A stretch of DNA of 64,000 bases from Anaerolineae bacterium (GTDB lineage Bacteria > Chloroflexota > Anaerolineae > Promineifilales > Promineifilaceae). Every line of letters begins with the position of its first letter. Within the stretch, counting starts at the first letter, position 1. The notes below the pieces were generated by a model. That model did not search any database. It saw only the letters and a program-made list of their open reading frames with translations, and was not told the DNA's origin. The stretch spans positions 99,809-163,808 of the forward strand of contig JAHDWJ010000017.1 in the NCBI GenBank assembly GCA_023384415.1, written 5' to 3'. This document shows positions 46,801-52,952 of the stretch, piece by piece. The translations under genes were made by a program, and so were the position numbers.

Positions 46801-47495
46801 GGTGACGCCGGAGCTGGCGCAGAGGCCGCCGCCCGCATCACCGGTGGGGGGGCAGGGGCAGTTATCCCAGGGGCAACCGCTGCTGGCTGGGTCAATATCG
46901 GTGCGGATGGGGCCGGGGCAGCCGGGTGGGGCATGGCTGGGGAAGCTGGCGCAGGTACAACGGCCGGCCCTGGGGCAGATTCAACGGAACGCATCACCGG
47001 AGCGGCTGTCGGGGAAGCGGCCGCAGGGGATATGCCAAAAGGCGTTGGTGTAGAAGAGGCAACCTGGGAGGTTGGTCTGACCGCCGGGGAAAAGGTCTGG
47101 GCCGTAGGCAAAGGTGAGCGCATGACCGGCATAGACGCGGCCGCGCCCATACCAGGCGCAGTCGTTGGTATCTCTTCTGAGCGGTAGCCTGATAAGGGCG
47201 CTATGGCCGCAGGGGATGCGGGTGCCGCTCCCGATTCAGGCAATGGGTTCCAAACAGGTGTCTCAGAGGGTACATCCCAACCCGTGACGGCAGGAGCGCG
47301 CTGTACCACCGGAGATGGATTAAACCAGGCGGGTGGTGGGAAAAGAGTAGCCCTGACCAGGGGTAAATCACCGGAGGGAGAAAGAGGTAGGGATGCGGCC
47401 GCGTCTCTCCCTCTGGGGCTGGCTCCAGCTAAACGGGAACGGAACAACACCCCCATATTGGCATGCCGCCGCACCCTTTGCACCAGTGGATTCAT
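43848..47495 (-). CDS. Large Pro/Ala-rich QRQE-repeat protein inside the eCIS locus
   Basis: ATG 47493-47495 (MNPLVQRVRRHANMGVLF) is chosen because it starts 4 bases after the tube-gene stop; GTG starts further up overlap that gene. The protein of about 1215 residues is almost wholly low-complexity Pro, Ala, Thr and Gln, with at least a dozen PxQRQE units about 35-45 residues apart. It ends in a short ordered tail, NMDELARQVYREIKQRLAVE, that resembles the end of the small 47934-48119 protein. About 18 GCGGCCGC octamers encode Ala triplets. It sits between the tube and LysM genes, where no known Cis protein of this type exists. A tape-measure, scaffold or cargo-docking role is possible. Confidence 0.7.
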   Translation of the reverse strand: MNPLVQRVRRHANMGVLFRSRLAGASPRGRDAAASLPLSPSGDLPLVRATLFPPPAWFNPSPVVQRAPAVTGWDVPSETPVWNPLPESGAAPASPAAIAPLSGYRSEEIPTTAPGMGAAASMPVMRSPLPTAQTFSPAVRPTSQVASSTPTPFGISPAAASPTAAPVMRSVESAPGPAVVPAPASPAMPHPAAPAPSAPILTQPAAVAPGITAPAPPPVMRAAASAPAPASPPAVSSPPVSSPPSPTSLADPGATLDGEWSRLEKIMHLHRQKAESEGAEGGIIPAPPQPATTHYQTLQAKQKRINRPSQMPPPELRRRAEVLTLSPDELKGQMSSGTGTSETPVQRQEQMTSSGQVRSSAAAPTAPAPPIQRQEIVSSESTSQLTPTAAPDLPAPQQHEQGASLPAAAPDTSPPSLQRQEIAPSASAIQRPETTLPAVEPQTTSAAAPDMPVLSGQQQEVAASPMVAGRPDLTSPLVQRQEAAPPAAAPPPTPMTTPELPPASVQQQELIRPETTPAAAPHLSPSPVQRQEAASPTSVPQPTAAPVPDMPAAQRQGTTPPADAPDLSTPTVQRQETTSTAAGPEITFAAAPDLPTSPVQRQEAAPSATAADLTTSSTQQPATASPAAPLATIPAAAPDMPITQRQETTPVAAAPELLKPPIQRQETAASMLPQATPDLPTPPIQRQETASPVAVPQPTPAAAPEMVVSQPQRPEALPTAAAPDLPTPPIQRQEAATPVAVAHPINEGTLAIPTPQGQETSPLAAAPALTASPVQRQETTPPTVTTPPPIAAASDMPALPGQGSEPLPLMAASESPALPLQRQEMPPAAAALPTTPPVIPERPAPMLQVDPVVMPVVKARPLGELVQPAAPTVQRTADRGAMDLPAPAAAPSPMTSLEVVQPTPLASPTVSPAASAPPSQLVQPIPEPMSETEMPTLIMPTPAAASQPVPAVTDHPLFSPTPEPLASNEEPLGLEAVWPVQRKATPVSRPEDTPLDPVEAAEPVRYEKPEAQKVQQVMRQVAAAKPTDSSVELILPRRQRPNVPTRPVQRQPENKGQSHDSGNGASTPQAYVPTEIGPLPGDLWELLGEKPPTSPQPGDGQMVMRTAAPPVSQPTPATASPPLAQRSWHPASPVQRQAVAPPPPAQTPSSGQTMIQRAETSAAASSSTATATTTEGGEGEKAEEGNVNMDELARQVYREIKQRLAVEWERGRGRF

Positions 47496-47499
47496 ACCA

Positions 47500-47937
47500 T
47501 TAAATCGGGACAACGATAACCTCACCACAAGCTATCTCTAAAGTCTCAACCGCTATCGCATTATCATCCGATTTCAAAGTTGGCCCACTCCATTTCGTGG
47601 GGAAAGCATTCATAATATTCCAGGTACAAACTGGTAGTTTCATTGAATTTAACAAAGTAATAGTAATGACCCGTCGAGCCGAAACAAAAGAGCCTAACAT
47701 CATGGACATATACCATTCTGTCAGCACATCACTCACCAATCCGCGTTTCAAGGTAATCTTGGATGATTTGCGTAAACCAGGTAACTGGTGAACATAAGAG
47801 TTCAGTCCACCTTCTTTGACCTCTTGAATTTCCCATTCAATAGTGGGTAAAGTACATTCGGTAAACACAGCCGCAGGAATGCCATTAATAGCCACAATAA
47901 AACGAAACCCCGGATGTACATCAAAAAGTATACTCAT
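47500..47937 (-). CDS. Inner tube protein, second copy (Afp1/Afp5 type)
   Basis: The 145-residue protein has the gp19/Hcp-like tube fold: PGFRFIVAINGIPAAVFTEC, EIQEVKEGGLNSYVHQLPG, KITLKRGLVSDVLTEWY and WNIMNAFPTKWSGPTLKSDD. It is divergent from the tube protein at 48587, as expected for a tube-initiator ring next to the baseplate. Its start overlaps the stop of the 62-residue gene upstream by four bases. Confidence 0.85.
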   Translation of the reverse strand: MSILFDVHPGFRFIVAINGIPAAVFTECTLPTIEWEIQEVKEGGLNSYVHQLPGLRKSSKITLKRGLVSDVLTEWYMSMMLGSFVSARRVITITLLNSMKLPVCTWNIMNAFPTKWSGPTLKSDDNAIAVETLEIACGEVIVVPI

Positions 47938-48119
47938 AGCCGACCTCGTCTCTGCCGGTTTGTCATATTACGGGACGAAATTCTTTGCCGCTCGAAATCA
48001 ATTTTCATCTCTAATTGAAGCATGGCATACACCCGGTCGGCTATTTTGCGAACCAGCTCCGGGGTAATAGTCTGGGCTTCACCTTCTGAACCATTGCTGC
48101 TGGTTGTCGTTTCCGCCAT
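47934..48119 (-). CDS. Small eCIS protein with VY..L....ER tail
   Basis: ATG 48117-48119 gives 61 residues, with a GAGG about 10 bases upstream; ATG 48134 is an alternative. It has a flexible Ser/Glu start and the helix TPELVRKIADRVYAMLQLEM, then KIDFERQRISSRN. The helix is similar to the last 30 residues of the 1215-residue repeat protein. Short proteins of this kind occur in eCIS loci between the two tube genes (Afp6 position). Role unknown. Confidence 0.6.
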   Translation of the reverse strand: MAETTTSSNGSEGEAQTITPELVRKIADRVYAMLQLEMKIDFERQRISSRNMTNRQRRGRL

Positions 48120-48151
48120 AAAATCAATCCTCATCCAGGTTGACGCGAATC

Positions 48152-48508
48152 TTAACCTAATGGAGCAACTTCTACCTGGAATGGTTTTTCACAATAAGGG
48201 CAAACCGCCCCAACCACAACACGCTCAACACTGTTCAATCGCTGGTACAAATCTTGCAAATAAGCCAGATCAGAGGCAAACAACCCTTCAATAACTCGCG
48301 GGGTCACCGCTGGTAAATCCCCTAACCGTGTCACTACCCGCGCCAACAATAAAATAGCCAGGTACGCATCATTAGCCCTGACCCTGGGGTCCTGAGCTAA
48401 CTCAACTTCATCCAGAGCCATCGCCAGGCGCATCCGCCCTTCTTGATGAACTCCCCCTTGAGCATCCACATACCCCCGGGGCAGCACAAACACAAATTCT
48501 GTTTGCAT
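48152..48508 (-). CDS. Tail-assembly-like small protein with C-terminal zinc ribbon half
   Basis: The 118-residue protein starts FVFVLPRGYVDAQGGVHQEG and has RVRANDAYLAILLLARVVTR and LPAVTPRVIEGLFASDLAYL. It ends CPYCEKPFQVEVAPL with one CxxC. The pattern of a beta start, then a helix with a DLAYLQ.LY..LN segment, recalls Mu gp41-type tail assembly proteins common in contractile-tail loci. Its place between tube and small Afp6-like gene supports an assembly role. The assignment is by pattern only. Confidence 0.55.
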   Translation of the reverse strand: MQTEFVFVLPRGYVDAQGGVHQEGRMRLAMALDEVELAQDPRVRANDAYLAILLLARVVTRLGDLPAVTPRVIEGLFASDLAYLQDLYQRLNSVERVVVGAVCPYCEKPFQVEVAPLG

Positions 48509-48586
48509 AAATTAGGGTAATAAGCAACCATAAAGAGCGAGTAACAAGACAGCTTTGTTACTCGCTCATTCACGGATGGCTATGAG

Positions 48587-49027
48587 TTAGGAAACACGCT
48601 CAATATATTCGTGGGTGATGGTCAGCTCTTCAACGCCGATTTCATTGCTATCGGACTTAACGCTAGGGCCAGTCACTTTCGAAGGCCAGCCGCGAACAAA
48701 GTTCCAGCGAGCGACTTCTGATAATGTCTGGTCAAACATGACGATAGAACCATCACGACGTGCTCCAGCAACATCCCCGGTTTCCACCTGTTTACGCCAG
48801 GTCCAAATGTCCATATTGCTGGTGATACCCCGCTTAAGGACAATGTTCTCCCATTTGAGACGGCCAGGGATTTTCATAACGACTTCCACACCATCTTTCA
48901 CAACTTTGTGCTCAACAATTTCCGTTTCTGAGCCTAAGCCGGAACATTCGGTGAAAAAACCTTGGACAACACCTTGTATATCAACGGCAAAGTGGAAACT
49001 TACCAACGGATCTTCGTGGTCAGCCAT
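48587..49027 (-). CDS. Main inner tube protein (Afp1 type)
   Basis: The 146-residue gp19/Hcp-fold protein has FHFAVDIQGVVQGFFTECSG, EHKVVKDGVEVVMKIPGRLK, NIVLKRGITSNMDIWTWRKQ and RGWPSKVTGPSVKSDSNEIG. A strong AAGGAG ribosome site precedes its ATG, as expected for a highly produced subunit. It stacks as hexamers inside the sheath. The gene follows the sheath gene after a 192-base gap that contains dispersed repeats. Confidence 0.88.
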   Translation of the reverse strand: MADHEDPLVSFHFAVDIQGVVQGFFTECSGLGSETEIVEHKVVKDGVEVVMKIPGRLKWENIVLKRGITSNMDIWTWRKQVETGDVAGARRDGSIVMFDQTLSEVARWNFVRGWPSKVTGPSVKSDSNEIGVEELTITHEYIERVS

Positions 49028-49079
49028 TTTTTACTCCTTCAATTAGTAGAGAAACCACCCCGATTATCTTCCCAAACTA

Positions 49080-49170
49080 TATCATTTACGATTGACGATT
49101 TTATCTTTACGATTGGTGACACTCTGAAAAGCATCTCGTAAAATCCAAAAATCTTTCTCTCAAAAGCTAC
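49080..49170. repeat. Dispersed ATTTACGATTGACGATTTT repeat in the eCIS operon
   Basis: CATTTACGATTGACGATTTT followed by GGTGACACTCTGAAAAGCAT parallels 30508-30570. It lies in the 192-base gap between the sheath and tube genes and may split or attenuate the transcript. Confidence 0.55.
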
Positions 49171-49219
49171 AGCCCATGGAAAGATAACCGGTGGCGGTAA
49201 AGGTTGATCTTACTTTCTA

Positions 49220-50770
49220 TTACGCTTCAGCGTTGGGGCCAGCCCATTGGCTCAGGCGTAGGATGACGAATTCGGCCGGTTTGACCGGGCAGAGGCCAGC
49301 TTCGATAATCAGTTGGCCCAGATCACGGACTTCCGGTGGGTTGTTTTCATCATCTACCTTCACATAGAACGCTTCGTCTGGGGAGCTGCCGAACAGTGCC
49401 CCGGAGCGCCAGATGATGCGTAAGAAGGCGTTGACATCACGCCGAACTTTGGCCCACAAGGTGCGATCATTGGGTTCAAAGACCACCCACTGTAAACCAA
49501 CATCCAGGGAGGCGGAGACAACGATGAACAGGCGGCGGACATTGATGTAACGCCAGGACCCATCACTGCTAAGGGTACGAGCACCCCAGGCGCGGATACC
49601 CCGGCCAGGGAATTCCCGAATGCAGTTGACGCCAATGGGGTTAAGGGTGTCCTGTTCGCCCCGGCTGAGTTTGATTTCCAGATCAATGGCTCCACGGACG
49701 ATTTCATTGGCTGGAGCTTTATGAACGCCACGAGTGCCATCTACCCGGTTGTACACGCCAACCATGTGACCACTGGGGGGAATGAATTTGGTGGTGCTGC
49801 CACTGCCGCTGAGGTCGGCAACTTTGATCCAGGGGTAGTAGAGGGCGGCATAGGAGGTATCAAAGTTGACGTACATGCGCCATTCTTTGGCTTGCTGGGC
49901 GTTGAGGCCAGGGGGCGTATCCAACACGGCAAAGCGGTAACGCATCAGCTCGCAATGGGTGATCATGGCGGTTTGTACGGATTTGACCCGCTCTTTAGCC
50001 GCTTCGGAGCCATCATAGCCAGCCATGACATCGGGGCAGAGGACGAGACGCACATCGTCGAGGGCTTCTAAACCGCCCAAACCGGTGCGTGCGGCCGCGT
50101 CGCCGATGAAATCTTTGGCCGTGAGAGGCGGAATCCCACCACCAGAAAGAGGATAGCTGCCTTCAACGGGTGGGTTGGCACTGACATTAGACACAGAAAC
50201 GGCCGCAAAGCTGGCATTACCGATATAATTATCTCCATCCGTTTTCTTCATGCTCAGACCAGATTTGGCTTCGCCACCAACGGCCATAGAGAAGGTGCCG
50301 GTGGGTTTGCCGTCTTTGTCTTTGTCTTCGGTGATGACCACGGTGAGATTGTTGCCACCAGGGCCAGCGGTGTTGGCAACGACTTTGAAGCTGTCCCCTT
50401 TCGCGGCCGCGACCGATGCTTCAGCCGCCTTGGCTCCGGTGTCACCTTCAGTAATAGCCCGCACACTGGTAATGTAGCAAGGGCCGCCCCCATTGGCGAA
50501 GTAACCATAAACCGCATCGGGCAAAAACGCCCCGGAGACAAAATCACCAAAAATATTGGTGTACTGTGTCCAGTTTGTTACCAATGTGGCTTTGTTCAGG
50601 CGAGATTCGATGGGATAACGCTGGCCCGTTTCGGGGTTGATACCCTTGACACTGGCTTCGGCGGTGATACCAACGAAAGCCGCCATCGAAGCGCCGGCTA
50701 CTTCAATGGGTTTTGTTCCCTTATCTACTTCTTCGACGTAGACGCCGGGAGATAAGTAAGTTACAGCCAT
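49220..50770 (-). CDS. Contractile sheath protein (Cis2 type)
   Basis: The 516-residue protein begins TYLSPGVYVEEVDKGTKPIE, the sheath N-terminus, followed by AAFVGITAEAS. The conserved C-terminal domain has GVNCIREFPGRGIRAWGART, RYINVRRLFIVVSASLDVGL, VFEPNDRTLWAKVRRDVNAF and a closing PAEFVILRLSQWAG. A variable insert at 100-220 would face outwards. Only one sheath gene is present, whereas Afp has three. A strong CAAGGAGAATG ribosome site precedes it. Confidence 0.9.
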   Translation of the reverse strand: MAVTYLSPGVYVEEVDKGTKPIEVAGASMAAFVGITAEASVKGINPETGQRYPIESRLNKATLVTNWTQYTNIFGDFVSGAFLPDAVYGYFANGGGPCYITSVRAITEGDTGAKAAEASVAAAKGDSFKVVANTAGPGGNNLTVVITEDKDKDGKPTGTFSMAVGGEAKSGLSMKKTDGDNYIGNASFAAVSVSNVSANPPVEGSYPLSGGGIPPLTAKDFIGDAAARTGLGGLEALDDVRLVLCPDVMAGYDGSEAAKERVKSVQTAMITHCELMRYRFAVLDTPPGLNAQQAKEWRMYVNFDTSYAALYYPWIKVADLSGSGSTTKFIPPSGHMVGVYNRVDGTRGVHKAPANEIVRGAIDLEIKLSRGEQDTLNPIGVNCIREFPGRGIRAWGARTLSSDGSWRYINVRRLFIVVSASLDVGLQWVVFEPNDRTLWAKVRRDVNAFLRIIWRSGALFGSSPDEAFYVKVDDENNPPEVRDLGQLIIEAGLCPVKPAEFVILRLSQWAGPNAEA

Positions 50771-50957
50771 TTTTCATTCTCCTTGTGTATTAAATTGCGG
50801 CCGCAGCGGCCACCCATACCGGAAACAATTGATAGAAACAGGCCATCACCCAGAACAAGCTGATAAGCCCGCATAATAAACCTGGAAACCCAGCCCGATG
50901 GTGGGGAACGGTTTTGGCTGGGGCGAGAAACATAATAACAGCGCATATCAATCCCCC

Positions 50958-51824
50958 TTATATTTCAAAATCAAACGCGACTTCTTTGGTTGGAAACGAT
51001 ATTTTCTTTTCCTTCGGTTTACCCTCTGCACTCCAGACAACCAGGGTATAATCACCCGAAGGGATAGACCCTAAAACATAACGACCATCGTCGTTAGTCG
51101 TAGCAAACAAACCTGTCCCTTTAATAGCGACTTCAACCCCAGCCTGGGGTTTTTTGTCCTTGCCCCGGATGGTGCCGCCTAAAACATGCATCTCCGAAGC
51201 CTCCCCACCAGGAACAATCCATTGATTGCGGGGCAAATCATTGGCCTGCCCGCTGGTTAAGGTGAAAGTTCGAACAACCGGCCCGCTGATTTCTGTCCAG
51301 GGGTCTAAGGCGATGGTGACAACATAAGAGACGCTGGGGCGCATCTCATTATCCAAAGCACTCCATACCTCCGCCGGATTGGTCAACTTATCGTGGTTAG
51401 CCACACGGGCTTGAATATCATAGGGGGGGTTTTGCATTGCCCCATATAAAAATTTGTCCGGGAGAATGGGATGGCGGAAAAGGGCCAGCAGGCAGCGAGT
51501 CAGCAAACGGTGTTCATCTTCCGCTTCAGCCGCCCAGGAGGTAATCATGTAAAAACAATCTACCCGGAATGGGGTGCGTTTGCGGAGTGCTTGCATATCA
51601 CGCAAGCTGGATTGGCCATTGGTTGGTTTGACCGATTCCCATTGATGGCGGCGCAAGGTAGCGTTCTCACGCACATCATAGAGGTAGAAATTAACCGTTG
51701 GTTTGTTCAGCCGGGAACTCCATTCCCGCTTAGGCTGGTCAAACTTAACGTCAATCTCCCCATTTTTGATAGGGATTTCGGCCTGTAATAACTGTTTGAT
51801 GGTTTCGTCCAGATCAGCAATCAT
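50958..51824 (-). CDS. Pvc16/DUF4255 tube-terminator with carboxypeptidase-regulatory-like domain
   Basis: The 288-residue protein has the DUF4255 (Afp16) domain in residues 1-185: LDETIKQLLQAEIPI, KPTVNFYLYDVRENATLRRH, FRVDCFYMITSWAAEAEDEH and LLTRCLLALFRHPILP. Residues 205-288 form a CarboxypepD-reg-like beta sandwich (GGTIRGKDKKPQAGVEVAIK, YVLGSIPSGDYTLVVW). Afp16-type proteins cap the distal end of tube and sheath and fix length; the added sandwich may decorate the cap. It starts the structural part of the operon, upstream of the sheath. Confidence 0.85.
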   Translation of the reverse strand: MIADLDETIKQLLQAEIPIKNGEIDVKFDQPKREWSSRLNKPTVNFYLYDVRENATLRRHQWESVKPTNGQSSLRDMQALRKRTPFRVDCFYMITSWAAEAEDEHRLLTRCLLALFRHPILPDKFLYGAMQNPPYDIQARVANHDKLTNPAEVWSALDNEMRPSVSYVVTIALDPWTEISGPVVRTFTLTSGQANDLPRNQWIVPGGEASEMHVLGGTIRGKDKKPQAGVEVAIKGTGLFATTNDDGRYVLGSIPSGDYTLVVWSAEGKPKEKKISFPTKEVAFDFEI

Positions 51825-51878
51825 GGTTTATTTATTTACGGTTGGCAATTTTGGAATGACAATTGAAGCTGCAGCTAG

Positions 51879-52838
51879 TTAAAGTTCGTCGTGATCGCCA
51901 TGCCGTTGAATATCTGGTTTACGGTTGATCTGTTTGGTAGCGATTTCATCTTCTTCTTCCCGCTGCACCGCTTTTTCTTGAATTTCCTCTTCCGGCATCT
52001 CTACTTCTTGCCGTTGGAGTTTGGGCATAGCCATCTCTTCTTCCTCTTGCCGCTGAACTCGTTTGCCCATGGCCATTTCCTCTTCTTCCTGCCGTTGGAG
52101 CTTAGGCATAGCCATCTCCTCTTCCTCTTGCCGTTGGAGTTTGGGCATGGCCATCTCCTCTTCTTCCTGCCGCTGCAACCGTTTCCCCATAGCCATTTCA
52201 TCTTCTTCTTGCTGCTGCACGGCAAAGTCATCAGGTTTGCTCATTACTTGAGCGGCCATGCTATCAGCCTCAGCTTCGTATTGATCGTTGGGGTCGTTGA
52301 CGGTCATTTTACCCTGGACGGCGGGCATACTGGCCCCTTGCTGCACAACGTGGGTCAGCTCATGGGAGATCAGTTGTTGGCCATCGCTGCTCTTGGGGTT
52401 GTAGGCCCCGGAGCGGAAGAAAATATCATTGCCGGTGGTAAAAGCAACTGCACCCAGGTTGCGGCTTAAGTTATCAGCGGTGCTGTCGGTATGGACATTA
52501 ACGCCGCTAAAATCTTGCCCCATAACGCTGCCAGCTTTGCCGGCGATGCCTTCGTCTATAGACTGCCCGGCCCCACGGCGGCTATTGATGAGATTGGCGG
52601 TTTCATCATCTACCGGGCTGGGACCTTGCTGACCGCCACTGCGTTGGGCCAGGAACCGCTGCACGGTACTGTTGCCTACGGTGCGCTGCATTTGGGTAAG
52701 GGTGGCCGGGCTGAGTTTGCCCTGAATTTGGGCGGTGGTGAGGGGGCGGCTGAGGTTGTCTTTTTGGGGCGCGGCCGCTTCCTGGGTTGGTTTAGCGGCG
52801 ACTTTACCTTTGGTATCTAGCAGGTGTTCGCTTGACAT
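51879..52838 (-). CDS. eCIS-associated DUF4157 protein with LQRQEEEE repeats
   Basis: The ATG at 52836-52838 has AAGGAGAT 7 bases upstream. Residues 40-65 show the TLTQMQRTVGNSTVQRFLAQ motif common before DUF4157. The DUF4157 domain (about 75-190) contains INSRRGAGQSIDEGIAG, FSGVNVHTDSTADNL, DIFFRSGAYNP, and the zinc-protease-like ISHELTHVVQQ with a downstream YEAEADSMAA. The C-terminus holds five LQRQEEEEMAMPK-type repeats. The same QRQE core recurs in the 1215-residue protein. DUF4157 proteins are typical eCIS partners; whether this one is protease, adaptor or cargo is unsettled. Confidence 0.8.
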   Translation of the reverse strand: MSSEHLLDTKGKVAAKPTQEAAAPQKDNLSRPLTTAQIQGKLSPATLTQMQRTVGNSTVQRFLAQRSGGQQGPSPVDDETANLINSRRGAGQSIDEGIAGKAGSVMGQDFSGVNVHTDSTADNLSRNLGAVAFTTGNDIFFRSGAYNPKSSDGQQLISHELTHVVQQGASMPAVQGKMTVNDPNDQYEAEADSMAAQVMSKPDDFAVQQQEEDEMAMGKRLQRQEEEEMAMPKLQRQEEEEMAMPKLQRQEEEEMAMGKRVQRQEEEEMAMPKLQRQEVEMPEEEIQEKAVQREEEDEIATKQINRKPDIQRHGDHDEL

Positions 52839-52851
52839 GGATCATATCTCC

Positions 52852-52873
52852 TTGAGTGTTCCGGATCACTCAA
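52852..52873 (-). promoter_or_regulatory. Small inverted repeat upstream of the DUF4157 gene
   Basis: TTGAGTG (52852-52858) and CACTCAA (52867-52873) form a perfect 7-base stem with an 8-base loop, 14 bases before the ATG and partly covering the ribosome site. It could be an operator or a translational hairpin. Confidence 0.4.
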
Positions 52874-52952
52874 CTTGAAGGGGGTAAGGTAATTATAAAG
52901 GGGAGAGAAAACAAAGTGTGAACAGGACTATGGTAACACATCCTGTCTTGTT

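Noticed and set aside
44800-47540. Long plus-strand open frames (up to 262 residues) opposite the Pro/Ala repeat protein
   Set aside because: They arise from GC-rich repeats on the opposite strand, are low-complexity, have no ribosome sites, and conflict with the well-placed minus-strand eCIS gene.
50761-50946. 61-residue minus-strand frame between sheath and Pvc16-like genes
   Set aside because: It overlaps the sheath start and its ribosome site, has no recognisable sequence and begins at no convincing start; the gap is better read as spacer.
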